Of a stretch of DNA of 64,000 nucleotides, positions 19,639-29,210 are shown piece after piece (within the stretch, counting starts at the first letter, position 1; each line of letters starts with the position of its first letter). The notes under the pieces were generated by a model that made no database searches, had not been told where the DNA came from, and saw only the letters and a list, made by a program, of their open reading frames with translations. Origin of the DNA: Steroidobacter gossypii (GTDB lineage Bacteria; Pseudomonadota; Gammaproteobacteria; Steroidobacterales; Steroidobacteraceae); assembly GCF_016801985.1 (NCBI RefSeq), contig NZ_JAEVLS010000001.1, positions 372,001 through 436,000 on the forward strand, given 5' to 3'. Made by a program: the position numbers and the translations under genes.

Positions 19639-21378
19639 ATGGCTGAGAACGTCTCGACAATCCAACAGCGCATGGTGCTGCAGGGACTGCCCCAGCGGTT
19701 GATCCAGGACGGCCTGGTCGACGAGCTGACCATGACTCAGGCCATGACTGCCGCCAAGGAGGCGGACAGCAACCTGGTCTCGCATTTGGTCACCAACGGC
19801 ATCGCCGACGCCAAGGAGATCGCGATCGCCGCGTCTCAGGAATTCGGCGTGCCGCTGCTGGATCTGGACTCCGTTCAGCTCGACCTCGACGTGGTCAAGC
19901 TGGTCTCCGACAAGCTGCTCGCCAAGCACCGTGTGCTGCCGCTGCTCAAGCGCGGCAAGCGCCTGTTCGTCGCGGTCTCCGATCCCACCAACCTGCACGC
20001 GCTGGACGAGATCAAGTTCCAGACCGGCCTGTCGGTCGAGGCCGTGGTCGTCGAAGACGACAAGCTCCAGAAGCACGCCAGCAAGACCATGGAGCAGGTC
20101 GACACGCAGATGCCGGCGCTCACCGACGACGACCTGGATCTCGAGAACCTCGAGGTGACGGGCGGCGACGAGGACGAGAACGCGCTGGCGGCCGCGGGCC
20201 GCGACGATGTCGAAGACGCGCCCATCGTGCGCTTCGTCAACAAGGTGCTGCTCGACGCGATCAAGCGCGGCGCCTCCGACATTCACTTCGAGCCGTACGA
20301 GAAGTCGTATCGCATCCGCCTGCGCCTCGACGGCTTCCTGAAAGAAATCGCCAGCCCGCCGGTGCAACTGGCAGTGAAGCTGGCCGCGCGTATCAAGGTC
20401 ATGTCGCGTCTGGATATCGCCGAGCGCCGCATCCCGCAGGACGGCCGCATCAAGATGCGCATTTCGAAGAATCGCGCTATCGACTTCCGCGTGAGCACCT
20501 GCCCCACGCTGTTCGGCGAAAAGATCGTCGCGCGTATTCTCGATCCTTCCAGCGCGATGCTCGGCATCGACGCGCTCGGCTACGAGCCCGAGCAGAAAGA
20601 CCTGTACATGCATGCGTTGTCGCAGCCGCACGGCATGATCCTCGTCACCGGTCCGACCGGTAGCGGTAAGACCGTGTCTCTGTACACCGGCTTGAACATC
20701 CTCAACAAAGAGGACACGAACATTTCCACCGCCGAGGATCCGGCGGAAATCAATTTGCCGGGCGTCAACCAGGTCAACGTCAATCCCAAGGTGGGTCTGA
20801 CGTTCGCCTCGGCGCTGCGTGCGTTCCTGCGTCAAGACCCGGACGTGATCATGGTCGGCGAAATCCGAGACCTGGAAACGGCCGAAATAGCCATCAAGGC
20901 CGCGCAGACCGGCCACCTGGTCTTGTCCACATTGCATACCAACGACGCGCCAAAGACGCTGACCCGTCTGATCGACATGGGTGTGAAGCCGTACGCGATC
21001 GCGACCTCGGTGTCGCTGATCATCGCGCAACGCCTGGCGCGCAGGTTGTGCAACAACTGCAAGGTGCCCCTCGACATGCCTGCCGAAGCCCTGCTCAAGG
21101 AAGGCTTCACCGAAGAGGAAGTGGCCGAGGGCATCAAGATCTACAAGCCGGTCGGCTGCAGCTCCTGCACCGACGGCTACAAGGGCCGTACCGGTTTGTA
21201 TCAGGTGATGCCGGTGTCCGAAGAGATTCAGCGCATCATCCTGCAGGGAGGCAATGCGGTGGATATCGCCGCCCAGTCCGCCAAAGAAGGCATCTGGGAC
21301 CTGCGCAAGTCGGGTCTTGCCAAGGTCAAGGCTGGCATCACCAGCCTCGAAGAAGTGAATCAGTGTACGGTCGAGTGA
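19639..21378 (+). CDS. pilB: Type IV pilus extension ATPase PilB
   Basis: The 579-residue protein has an N-terminal MshEN/GspE-N domain, then a secretion ATPase core with Walker A GPTGSGKT (about residues 338-345), Asp- and His-box regions (MVGEIRDLETAEIAIKAAQTGHLVLSTLHTN) and a tetracysteine zinc site (CNNC and CSSC, from about residue 471). It powers pilus assembly at the cytoplasmic face of the inner membrane. Length is close to PilB of Pseudomonas. pilC follows after 17 bases. The 212 bases between pilA2 and pilB hold no clear terminator or promoter; a lone TTGACA at 19588 has no matching -10. Confidence 0.96.
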   Translation: MAENVSTIQQRMVLQGLPQRLIQDGLVDELTMTQAMTAAKEADSNLVSHLVTNGIADAKEIAIAASQEFGVPLLDLDSVQLDLDVVKLVSDKLLAKHRVLPLLKRGKRLFVAVSDPTNLHALDEIKFQTGLSVEAVVVEDDKLQKHASKTMEQVDTQMPALTDDDLDLENLEVTGGDEDENALAAAGRDDVEDAPIVRFVNKVLLDAIKRGASDIHFEPYEKSYRIRLRLDGFLKEIASPPVQLAVKLAARIKVMSRLDIAERRIPQDGRIKMRISKNRAIDFRVSTCPTLFGEKIVARILDPSSAMLGIDALGYEPEQKDLYMHALSQPHGMILVTGPTGSGKTVSLYTGLNILNKEDTNISTAEDPAEINLPGVNQVNVNPKVGLTFASALRAFLRQDPDVIMVGEIRDLETAEIAIKAAQTGHLVLSTLHTNDAPKTLTRLIDMGVKPYAIATSVSLIIAQRLARRLCNNCKVPLDMPAEALLKEGFTEEEVAEGIKIYKPVGCSSCTDGYKGRTGLYQVMPVSEEIQRIILQGGNAVDIAAQSAKEGIWDLRKSGLAKVKAGITSLEEVNQCTVE

Positions 21379-21395
21379 TTGCAAGGACTTAGACC

Positions 21396-22613
21396 ATGGC
21401 TCAAGTAGCATCCAGCCAGCAATTCCCATTCGTCTGGGAAGGCACGGACAAGAAAGGCAAGCGCATCAAGGGGAAGATGCTGGCCGTGTCCGAAGCCGCC
21501 GTGAAAGCGGACCTGCGCCGCCAGGGCGTGCTCGCCAAGAGCGTGCGCAAGGAAGTGCAGCTGTTCAAGAGCGGCAAGGCGATCACCACCGAGGACATCG
21601 CGCTGTTCGCCCGTCAGCTCGCCACCATGCTGCAGGCGGGTATTCCGATGGTGCAATGTTTCGACATCATCGGTAACGGCCATGACAAGCCGTCGATGCA
21701 GAAGCTGGTGCTGGCCATCAAGGCGGACATCGAGTCGGGCACCTCGCTGCACGAGGCGCTCGCCAAGCACCCGTTGTATTTCGACGATCTGTTCGTGAAC
21801 CTGGTGGAAGCCGGCGAACAGGCCGGCGCGCTCGAAACGCTGCTCGACAAGATCGCCACCTACAAGGAAAAGACCGAGGCGTTGAAAAAGAAGATCAAGA
21901 AGGCGCTGTTCTATCCGACCGCGGTGCTGGGCGTCGCCGTGATCGTCACGGCCATTCTGCTGATCTTCGTGATCCCGCAATTCGAGTCGTTGTTCCAGAG
22001 CTTCGGCGCCGATCTGCCGGCGTTCACGGCCATGGTCATCAGTCTGTCCAAGTTCGTGCAGGAAAGCGGTATATACATCGCGCTTGCGGCCGGCGCCGCC
22101 GGTTACGCGTTCTTCTATTTCAAGAAACGCTCGCGGCCCATGCGTCGTTTCCTGGACCGCTTGCTGCTCAAGATGCCCATCATCGGCCCGATCATGGTGA
22201 AGGCCGCCATCGCCCGTTATGCGCGTACGCTGTCGACCATGTTCGCTGCCGGCGTGCCGCTGGTGGAAGCGCTGACTTCCGTGGCCGGCGCAACCGGCAA
22301 CATCGTGTACGAAGAAGCCACGTTGAAGATTCGCGACGAAGTCGCGACCGGCCAGCGCCTGCAGCGCTCCATGGAGCAGACCGAGCTGTTCCCGAACATG
22401 GTCATCCAGATGATCGCGGTCGGTGAAGAGTCCGGCTCGCTCGACTCCATGGCCGCCAAAGTCGCCGACTTCTACGAAGCCGACGTGGACGCGGCGGTGG
22501 ACGCGATGAGCTCGCTGATCGAGCCGTTGATCATGGCCATCCTGGGCGTACTGGTCGGCGGCCTGGTCATCGCCATGTATCTGCCGATCTTCAAGCTCGG
22601 CGCGGTGGTGTAA
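21396..22613 (+). CDS. pilC: Type IV pilus inner membrane platform protein PilC
   Basis: This 405-residue protein has two repeated GspF domains: ALFARQLATMLQAGIPMVQCFDII at about residues 68-91 and ARTLSTMFAAGVPLVEALTSVAG in the second half. Three membrane helices are visible (FYPTAVLGVAVIVTAILLIFV, IALAAGAAGYAFFYF and a C-terminal LIMAILGVLVGGLVIAMYLP). It is the rotary platform on which PilB acts. Co-transcribed with pilB. Confidence 0.96.
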   Translation: MAQVASSQQFPFVWEGTDKKGKRIKGKMLAVSEAAVKADLRRQGVLAKSVRKEVQLFKSGKAITTEDIALFARQLATMLQAGIPMVQCFDIIGNGHDKPSMQKLVLAIKADIESGTSLHEALAKHPLYFDDLFVNLVEAGEQAGALETLLDKIATYKEKTEALKKKIKKALFYPTAVLGVAVIVTAILLIFVIPQFESLFQSFGADLPAFTAMVISLSKFVQESGIYIALAAGAAGYAFFYFKKRSRPMRRFLDRLLLKMPIIGPIMVKAAIARYARTLSTMFAAGVPLVEALTSVAGATGNIVYEEATLKIRDEVATGQRLQRSMEQTELFPNMVIQMIAVGEESGSLDSMAAKVADFYEADVDAAVDAMSSLIEPLIMAILGVLVGGLVIAMYLPIFKLGAVV

Positions 22614-22651
22614 GCTCGAAGCGAAGCGCCTTTCGTTTCAACGACAATCGG

Positions 22652-22691
22652 ACGCCGCGCCCCTGGGCACCAGTGGGCGCGGCGTTTTTTT
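22652..22691 (+). terminator. Strong intrinsic terminator between pilC and pilD
   Basis: An 11-base-pair perfect stem (ACGCCGCGCCC with GGGCGCGGCGT), a 12-base loop and a run of seven T residues. It ends 7 bases before the pilD start codon. Confidence 0.92.
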
Positions 22692-22698
22692 ACGCTTT

Positions 22699-23619
22699 AT
22701 GCAGGAAGTCTTCGGCACATTGCAGTACCTGCTGGCGGCCTCACCGACCGCCTGGATCGTTTCGATGCTGGTGCTCGGGCTGCTGGTGGGTAGCTTCCTG
22801 AACGTCGTCATCCATCGCCTGCCCATCATGATGGAGCGCGAGTGGCAAGCTCAGGCGCACGAGATCCTCGGCCCGAACGCTTATGACCCGCCGCGGGCGG
22901 AGCCGATCGAACGCAAGCCATACAACCTGCTCGTGCCCCGCTCCGCCTGCCCCAAGTGCGGCGCATTGATCACCGCGCTCCAGAACGTCCCGGTGATCAG
23001 CTATCTCTTCCTGCGTGGCGCGTGCGCCAATTGCGGCACGAAGATTTCGATCCGCTATCCATTGATCGAACTGTTCACCGGTGTGCTGTCGGCGGCCGTG
23101 GCGTGGAAGTTCGGCGTGAGCTGGTACTGCGGAGCGGCCCTGTTGCTCACCTGGGCACTGGTCGCCTTGAGCGCCATCGACTTCGATCATCAGCTGTTGC
23201 CCGACCAGATCACCCTGCCGCTGCTATGGCTCGGTCTGCTGCTCAGCCTCGCGCCGACCTTGCCTTCGTCCTGGCTGCCGGCCGACAGCGTCTCCAGCAT
23301 CGTCGGTGCGGCGGCCGGCTATCTCATCCTCTGGAGCATCTATCACCTGTTCAAACTGCTCACCGGCAAAGAAGGCATGGGCTACGGCGATTTCAAGTTG
23401 CTGGGCGCGCTCGGCGCCTGGCTGGGCTGGCAATCGCTGCTGGACATCGTGCTGGTGTCCGCATCGGTCGGCTCAGCGGTAGGCATCACCCTGATGCTTC
23501 GTGGGCGCGATCGGAACGTTCCCATTCCCTTCGGGCCGTTTCTCGCGGCGGCGGGCTGGATCGCGCTGATGTGGGGCGACCGCTTACCCGCGCGGCTGAT
23601 GCTCGCCGGTACTCTCTAG
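22699..23619 (+). CDS. pilD: Prepilin peptidase / N-methyltransferase PilD
   Basis: This 306-residue polytopic aspartic protease removes the prepilin leader and methylates the new N-terminus. Features: GLLVGSFLNVVIHRLP at the N-terminus, two CxxC zinc pairs in the cytoplasmic loop (CPKCG and CANCG), and the catalytic Asp motifs SAIDFDHQ and GMGYGDFK. The ATG at 22699 matches the N-terminus of Pseudomonas PilD, but it has no visible Shine-Dalgarno site and sits straight after a terminator, so its expression signal is unclear. coaE follows, as in other gammaproteobacteria. Confidence 0.95.
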   Translation: MQEVFGTLQYLLAASPTAWIVSMLVLGLLVGSFLNVVIHRLPIMMEREWQAQAHEILGPNAYDPPRAEPIERKPYNLLVPRSACPKCGALITALQNVPVISYLFLRGACANCGTKISIRYPLIELFTGVLSAAVAWKFGVSWYCGAALLLTWALVALSAIDFDHQLLPDQITLPLLWLGLLLSLAPTLPSSWLPADSVSSIVGAAAGYLILWSIYHLFKLLTGKEGMGYGDFKLLGALGAWLGWQSLLDIVLVSASVGSAVGITLMLRGRDRNVPIPFGPFLAAAGWIALMWGDRLPARLMLAGTL

Positions 23620-23677
23620 TAAATATTGCGACGGCAGTATTTGCCCCACCCGCCATGGGCTCCTAAACTTCCGGGCG

Positions 23678-24316
23678 ATGTTTTCGTCCACCAAACGACC
23701 TTTTCGGCCACTGCTGATCGCGCTGACCGGCGGGATCGCCAGCGGCAAAAGCGCCGTCGCCGAAATCTTTGCGGAGCTCGGCGCGCCGGTGCTGGATACC
23801 GATCAGATCGCGCGCGACGTGGTCGAGCCCGGCACGCCTGCCCTGGCCCAGCTGGTTGCCGAATTCGGTAGCGACATTCTCGACACCAGTGGCCGGCTCG
23901 ATCGCGTCCGCATGCGCGAGCGCGTGTTTGCCGATCCGGCCCAACGCAAGAAACTCGAGGCCATCACGCATCCGGCGATTCGGGAAGAGCTGGCCGCGCG
24001 AGCTCAACGAGCGCAGGGGCCGTATCAGATTCACGTGATTCCGCTGCTCATCGAGAGCGGCCGCGCCGATCTCTACGACCGGGTGCTGCTGGTGGACACC
24101 AGCGAGGAAGAGCAGCTGAAACGCCTGATGGCCCGTGACGGTTCGAATGAAGCGCTGGCTCGGCAGATCCTCGCGGCGCAGGCCTCACGCGAAGACCGGC
24201 TGGACGCCGCCGACGATGTCATCGTCAATACCGGCACGCTGCAGGATCTGCAGCGGTTCGTGCAGACCCTGCATCGCAACTACAAGCTGCTGGCCGAGCG
24301 CATCAACGCTCAATAG
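23678..24316 (+). CDS. coaE: Dephospho-CoA kinase
   Basis: The 212-residue P-loop kinase phosphorylates the 3'-OH of dephospho-CoA in the last step of CoA synthesis. The Walker A motif is LTGGIASGKSAVA near residues 16-28; VLDTDQIARDVV and ITHPAIREEL are the substrate-site signatures, and VDTSEEEQLKRLMARDG is the LID region. Location after pilD is conserved in gammaproteobacteria. Convergent with the FadL-type gene, 13 bases apart. Confidence 0.95.
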   Translation: MFSSTKRPFRPLLIALTGGIASGKSAVAEIFAELGAPVLDTDQIARDVVEPGTPALAQLVAEFGSDILDTSGRLDRVRMRERVFADPAQRKKLEAITHPAIREELAARAQRAQGPYQIHVIPLLIESGRADLYDRVLLVDTSEEEQLKRLMARDGSNEALARQILAAQASREDRLDAADDVIVNTGTLQDLQRFVQTLHRNYKLLAERINAQ

Positions 24317-24329
24317 CCGATCTCGCAGG

Positions 24330-25745
24330 TCAGAACCTGTAAGAGACCTGCGCGCTGACGATATCGACCGACGATTCCTGCTCACCGATCAAGAAGCCTC
24401 GCGCGGCCGCGTTCCCATCATCCTGATTCATCCGGGCGTCGTCCGCGAACAAGTGCGCGTAGCCGACGTCGACCACCCACGAGTTGCCAGGATTCCACTG
24501 CGCGCCCACGGCAACCCAGTTGCGTTCCGAGTCGGGCAGTCGAGCGGTGCGGGTGCTGTTAGGAACATTCGTCCCGTCATGCGCGATACCGCCCCGCAAC
24601 TTCCACTGATCGTTGAGCTGATACGTCGCTCCGATGGCGTAGCGCCAGGTATCTTCCCAACGCTCCGGCGTCACGGAGAGCACATCCCCAGAATTACGCA
24701 CGATGCGCAGCTCCTGAATGCTGCTCCAGCCGGTCCAGGCCACGTCGGCCATCAACTCGACTTTGCCCATGCGGTGATACAACGAGGCCGTCGCGATGTC
24801 GGGCAGCTTCAAATCCACCCTCGCCGGTCCAGTCGCAAGCTGCCCGCCAGGTGCTGAAGCGGCCGTGATGATGCCGGCGCCAATCGGATTCGCCGTAGTC
24901 GCAGGACGGAAGCGCACGCTCCCCTCCAACGTGTAATCGATGGTGGAGCGATACGATAGTCCCACGCGCGTGTCATCGGAGAATTCATAGAGCAAGCCGG
25001 CGTTGAAGCCCCACGCGCTGTCGTCTCCTCGCACCGCCGTGTGCCCCTCGAGACCCGCATTGGCCAGTATCAGCCCCGGCACCGCGGTGGGGGACAACTG
25101 TCCAGCCGCCACCAGGTTCTGCAACCCTTGCGCGACGACGGCGGTGTAATTCACGGAGTTGGTCAACTCTGCCTGAATGCGCTGATAGTTCACGCCCACG
25201 CCAAGACTGAGCTGCTCGTTCAAGCGCCACGACAGCGAGGGATTGAAGTTATAAGTCTGGATTTCAGAATTGAGCGCCTGGAAGCGGCCCATCCAGCCGT
25301 CGCCGTATTCCAGCTTCAGACCGAACGGCGCATTCACCCCGAAGCCGAACGCGAAGCGCTCGTTCAACGGCATCGCGAAGTAGCCCGCTGGCACTGCATT
25401 CCAGTCGCCGGCATCGCCACCATCGCCGCCGAGCGGTTGCCCGAGCGCCGCTTGTGAATTGCTGTTCTTGAACTCCGAACTGATGAGCACGCCGCTTGCG
25501 ACCACCATGAACTCACGCTCGGTGAGCTTGGCCATACCGGCGGGATTGTAAAAGATGGTGCTGGCGTCATCGGCTGCGGCCGCCGTGCCGGAAAACGCTG
25601 TACCCAGACGGCTCGCGCTTTGCTCCAGCAAAGCGAAGCCCGAGCCGAAGGCGCTGCCGGATGCGCAACAGAACAGCAGACCTACCGGCAATGCATATCG
25701 ACGCATTCTGCAATGGCTGGCTACGGATGACATTGGTTCACTCAT
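24330..25745 (-). CDS. FadL/OmpP1-family outer membrane transporter
   Basis: About 471 residues. A signal peptide (RRYALPVGLLFCCASGSAFG) is followed by SGFALLEQSASRLGTAFSGTAAAADDAS and the NPAGM motif that marks the FadL family, then a long alternating beta-barrel region ending in VSYRF with the terminal aromatic. FadL proteins let long-chain fatty acids or aromatic hydrocarbons cross the outer membrane. Start candidates are ATGs at 25745, 25733 and 25706; the last gives the most conventional signal peptide. Substrate cannot be read from the sequence. Confidence 0.88.
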   Translation of the reverse strand: MSEPMSSVASHCRMRRYALPVGLLFCCASGSAFGSGFALLEQSASRLGTAFSGTAAAADDASTIFYNPAGMAKLTEREFMVVASGVLISSEFKNSNSQAALGQPLGGDGGDAGDWNAVPAGYFAMPLNERFAFGFGVNAPFGLKLEYGDGWMGRFQALNSEIQTYNFNPSLSWRLNEQLSLGVGVNYQRIQAELTNSVNYTAVVAQGLQNLVAAGQLSPTAVPGLILANAGLEGHTAVRGDDSAWGFNAGLLYEFSDDTRVGLSYRSTIDYTLEGSVRFRPATTANPIGAGIITAASAPGGQLATGPARVDLKLPDIATASLYHRMGKVELMADVAWTGWSSIQELRIVRNSGDVLSVTPERWEDTWRYAIGATYQLNDQWKLRGGIAHDGTNVPNSTRTARLPDSERNWVAVGAQWNPGNSWVVDVGYAHLFADDARMNQDDGNAAARGFLIGEQESSVDIVSAQVSYRF

Positions 25746-25908
25746 GTTAGCTACCGACCACGACAAAACTTACAAATGCAAGAAAAATCAACGCGCGCTC
25801 ACAGCGTTAGTTCCGCAGCGTCGGCCGTCTCGATCGGGCGTGCGCGGAGATTGCGAAAAGCGAAGCACGCGACGGGCACTGGAGCCCCTCGTAAAACATT
25901 CTCTGAAC

Positions 25909-26895
25909 ATGGGATCACTGCAGCATCAAGCCCGCATTCGCATCGGCATTTCCGGCTGGCGATACACACCATGGCGCGGCGTGTTCTATCCGAAGGATCT
26001 GCCGCAGCGCCTGGAACTGCACCACGCCTCGCGCGTGCTGCCGACCATAGAGATCAACGGCTCGTTCTACTCGCTGCAACGTCCGGAAAGCTATCGGCGC
26101 TGGCATGACGACACGCCGGCAGACTTCGTGTTCGCGGTCAAGGGACCGCGTTTCATCACGCACATGAAAAAACTGCGCGACGTGGAGACACCGCTGGCGA
26201 ATTTCTTCGCCTCGGGCGTGTTCAATCTGCACCGCAAGCTCGGACCCATTCTCTGGCAATTTCCACCCAACTTCAGATATGACCGGCAAAAGCTCACAAA
26301 GTTCTTCGAGCTCTTGCCACGCGACACCGAAGCGGCGCTGAAGCTGGCGCGTCGGCGCGACGCACGCATGAAAGGACGCTGCAAGCTCGCCATCGATGCG
26401 TGTCTTCCGCTACGCCATGCGTTCGAGGTTCGTCACGAAAGTTTCTGCGACCCCGAGTTCGTCGAACTGCTGCGCGAGCATCACATTGGGCTGGTGATTG
26501 CAGAGACCGCCAAGCGCTTTCCAATGATGCATGACATTACGGCGGACTTTGTCTATATGCGCCTGCACGGCGACAAGACGCTTTACCAAAGCGGCTACAG
26601 CGAGCGCGCGCTGGAGAAATGGGCAAGGCGCATCAGGGCCTGGCAACGTGGCGGCGAACCGCGGGATGCGGAGAAGATCTGCAAGAGCAAGCCGCCCACC
26701 TCGAAGCCGCGGGACGTCTATTGTTATTTCGACAATACCGATGTGAAGTTGCGCGCGCCGGTCGACGCTCAATCCTTGATGCGCAAGCTGAACGTTACTT
26801 GGCCGTCACCCAACGTCGTTCGATCCAGCCGAACAGCCATTGCACGAGCAGCGCGAGCACCGCGGCCGGCACCGCTCCTTCCAGGATTAACTTAG
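25909..26895 (+). CDS. DUF72 (YecE-like) family protein
   Basis: The protein has about 328 residues. The TIM-barrel DUF72 signature runs through IRIGISGWRYTPWRGVFYPKDLPQR, INGSFYSLQRPESYRRW, FVFAVKGPRFITHMKKL, GPILWQFPPNF, FEVRHESFCD, YMRLHGDKTLYQSGY and YCYFDNTDVKLRAPVDA. Molecular function of the family is unknown. The frame is open upstream; ATG 25909 (MGSLQHQARIRIGISG) was chosen because homology begins there. About 34 C-terminal residues are antisense to the convergent transporter gene and do not look like the family. Confidence 0.85.
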   Translation: MGSLQHQARIRIGISGWRYTPWRGVFYPKDLPQRLELHHASRVLPTIEINGSFYSLQRPESYRRWHDDTPADFVFAVKGPRFITHMKKLRDVETPLANFFASGVFNLHRKLGPILWQFPPNFRYDRQKLTKFFELLPRDTEAALKLARRRDARMKGRCKLAIDACLPLRHAFEVRHESFCDPEFVELLREHHIGLVIAETAKRFPMMHDITADFVYMRLHGDKTLYQSGYSERALEKWARRIRAWQRGGEPRDAEKICKSKPPTSKPRDVYCYFDNTDVKLRAPVDAQSLMRKLNVTWPSPNVVRSSRTAIARAARAPRPAPLLPGLT

Positions 26896-28273
26896 TGTCA
26901 TCCAATCGGATGCCGGTAAGTATGGGCTGACCATAACCACCGGCGCCGATGAGCGCGCCGAGCGTTGCCGTGCCCACGTTGATCACGGCTGCTGTCCTTA
27001 TTCCTGCGAGCATGGAGCGAGCCGCCAGCGGCAGTTCGACATAGCGTAGGCGTGCAATGCGCGGTAGGCCGAGCGCTTCCGCGGATTCGCGCAGATCGCG
27101 AGGAATATCGGCCAGGCCCGTGTGCGTATTTCTCAGGATGGGCAGCACGCTGTACAGGAACAGCGCCATGATGGCCGGCGCGTAACCGATGCCGAGCCAG
27201 GGAATGAGGAATACCAGCAGCGCAAGCGCCGGCATGGTTTGCAAGATGTCAGCGATGGCGAAAACGACGCGACCGATGCCGCGGCGATGGAAGGCAACGA
27301 TGCCCAGCGGCACCGCCACCAGCATCGCCAGGCCGAGCGAGATCCCGACCATCGCCAGATGCTCCCTGGTCCGCCGCCAGATGCGGGCCGACCTGGACTC
27401 CACTTTGACATCCGACGCAAGGCCCAGCTCTTCGCGCAAAAAGCTGGCTGCGATCTGCGATTCCGGCTCGCGATCCAATGCAGCGCGCGCATTCATCTTC
27501 GTCATGGTCATCTCGTCGATGCGACCGCCGAGTCGATCGAGCGATTCGCGCACGGCGCTCGCGACATCCTCGCGACACACCAGGATGGCGTCGTAGGCTG
27601 GAAAAAATTCGCGATCGTCCACCAGCGTCGTCAGGTCGTAGTGCACGATCTCGGCGTCCGTGGAATACAGATCGGTCAGATCCAAGGAGCGAGCGGCGAG
27701 CCCGCGATACGCCAGATCATGCGACAACCCCACCACATTTTGTTGGGGCAGACCGTAGTGCTGGCGGATTCCAGGCCAGCCATCGCCCCGCTGCATGAAC
27801 TCGTTGCTGAAGCCGAAGCGCAGCGTCGGATGACTTGCGAGCTGCGACATTCGAGTGATGCCCAACTCGGCCGCCCGGTCGCGCCGCATGCCAAGCACAT
27901 AGGTGTTGTTGAAGCCGAGTGGCTTCGAAGTCCACATCGATTCACGCGCCAGAAGCGCGCGCAACTCATCGTCGTTGCGCACGCTTTGACTGGCGAAGAT
28001 TTCAGTTCGCAGGGTGCCGGTGTATTCCGGATAGCACTGAATGTCGCCGCGAACCAGCGCGCTCCACAGCACTCTCGTGCCGCCCAACTGGCGTCGATGC
28101 TCGACATCGTAGCCGGCTTCTTTGGTCAGCTGTGCCGCGAGCTCACCGAGGATGACCGACTCGGTGAATGCCTTGGAGCCGATGACAGTCTTGGCTGCAA
28201 GCACGCTCGGGCTTGTCACCAGCGCCAGGATCGTCAGCGCGGCACCGAGCAGACACCGACGATATTCAACCAT
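26795..28273 (-). CDS. Osmoprotectant-type ABC transporter, substrate-binding protein fused to permease
   Basis: This 492-residue fusion has a signal peptide, then an OpuAC-type binding domain (VIGSKAFTESVILGELAAQ, CYPEYTGT, DLTDLYSTDAEI) to about residue 285, then a ProW/OpuCB permease domain with about six helices and the EAA loop region (ESAEALGLPRIARLRYVELPLA). The family moves glycine betaine, choline or ergothioneine-like quaternary amines. Here the binding domain comes first; most known fusions (EgtU type) have it last. ATG 28273 follows GAGG and overlaps the ATPase stop by 8 bases, implying coupling. Confidence 0.88.
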   Translation of the reverse strand: MVEYRRCLLGAALTILALVTSPSVLAAKTVIGSKAFTESVILGELAAQLTKEAGYDVEHRRQLGGTRVLWSALVRGDIQCYPEYTGTLRTEIFASQSVRNDDELRALLARESMWTSKPLGFNNTYVLGMRRDRAAELGITRMSQLASHPTLRFGFSNEFMQRGDGWPGIRQHYGLPQQNVVGLSHDLAYRGLAARSLDLTDLYSTDAEIVHYDLTTLVDDREFFPAYDAILVCREDVASAVRESLDRLGGRIDEMTMTKMNARAALDREPESQIAASFLREELGLASDVKVESRSARIWRRTREHLAMVGISLGLAMLVAVPLGIVAFHRRGIGRVVFAIADILQTMPALALLVFLIPWLGIGYAPAIMALFLYSVLPILRNTHTGLADIPRDLRESAEALGLPRIARLRYVELPLAARSMLAGIRTAAVINVGTATLGALIGAGGYGQPILTGIRLDDTKLILEGAVPAAVLALLVQWLFGWIERRWVTAK

Positions 28274-29021
28274 CGAGCGCCTCGGCATGCAGGCCTCGCT
28301 GAGCTTTCACGAAATCGCTTACGAACTGCTCAGCGGGTGCGTCGATGAGATCGCGATAGCTGCCGCGCTGGACGACCTTTCCCTCGCGCATCAACGCGAT
28401 GTTCTGCGAGAAGAACGCTGCTTCAGCCATGTCATGCGTCACCAGCAGCACCGACTTTCCCAGCCTTTTGAATAGACGACGAAGATCCTCCTGCAGACCA
28501 TGACGCACCATCGGATCTAGCGCACCCAAAGGTTCATCGAGCAACAACACCGCCGGATCGAGCATCAGCGCTCGCATCAAGCTGACCCGTTGCCGTTGCC
28601 CGCCAGAAAGATTGCTCGGATAGCGGTCCAGCGCATCGCGCGGTAGTTGCACCAGCTCCGCGAGCTCGGCCACGCGATCTGCAATCCATTGCCGCTCCTT
28701 GCGCAGAAAGCGTGCGGCCAGCGTGACATTGTCCACCGCGCTCAAATGCGGGAACAGACCACCGGACTGGATCACATAGCCGATACGACGACGAATCTCC
28801 AGCACGTTGTCGGGCGCGAGTTTTCGATCAGTGACGATCACCGAGCCCTGCTGGGGCCAGGCAAGCCCGGCAGCAAGCTTGAGCAACGTCGACTTCCCAC
28901 AACCGCTGGGACCGATCAGCGCCACCGTCTCGCCCGCTTCGACGCGCAGGCTCACATCGTCCACCGCGACCGCGTGTAGATATCGGTGACTGACGTGTTC
29001 GAAGGCGATGGCGCAACTCAT
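28266..29021 (-). CDS. Osmoprotectant-type ABC transporter ATP-binding protein
   Basis: The 251-residue ABC ATPase has Walker A (GPSGCGKSTLLK), the signature LSGGQRQRVS, Walker B (VLLLDEPLGALDP) and the H-loop (LLVTHDMAEA). FEHVSHRYLHAVAVDDVSLRV is the usual N-terminus of ProV/OpuCA-type subunits, without a C-terminal CBS pair. It precedes and overlaps the binding-protein/permease fusion, so the two genes make a complete importer. ATG 29021 chosen over an upstream start at 29027. Confidence 0.92.
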   Translation of the reverse strand: MSCAIAFEHVSHRYLHAVAVDDVSLRVEAGETVALIGPSGCGKSTLLKLAAGLAWPQQGSVIVTDRKLAPDNVLEIRRRIGYVIQSGGLFPHLSAVDNVTLAARFLRKERQWIADRVAELAELVQLPRDALDRYPSNLSGGQRQRVSLMRALMLDPAVLLLDEPLGALDPMVRHGLQEDLRRLFKRLGKSVLLVTHDMAEAAFFSQNIALMREGKVVQRGSYRDLIDAPAEQFVSDFVKAQRGLHAEALDG

Positions 29022-29210
29022 GAGCACGACAGCTTAAAGCAAACCACCTATCACTCCCACCCAGCAGCACAAAGATGCAGGTCTCGAGCGCATCGGCTAT
29101 ACATGCGGACGGGGATGGAACCTGAGCAATCGGATGAACAGCAGGCCACACCCAAAAGCGGGCGGCTGGCTGATTGCATATGCGCTGCCCGCGGTGGACA
29201 CTCGGTAACC

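Noticed and set aside
19636..21429. 597-codon minus-strand ORF opposite pilB
   Set aside because: Antisense shadow of pilB; composition biased to Asp, His, Val and Arg with no domain.
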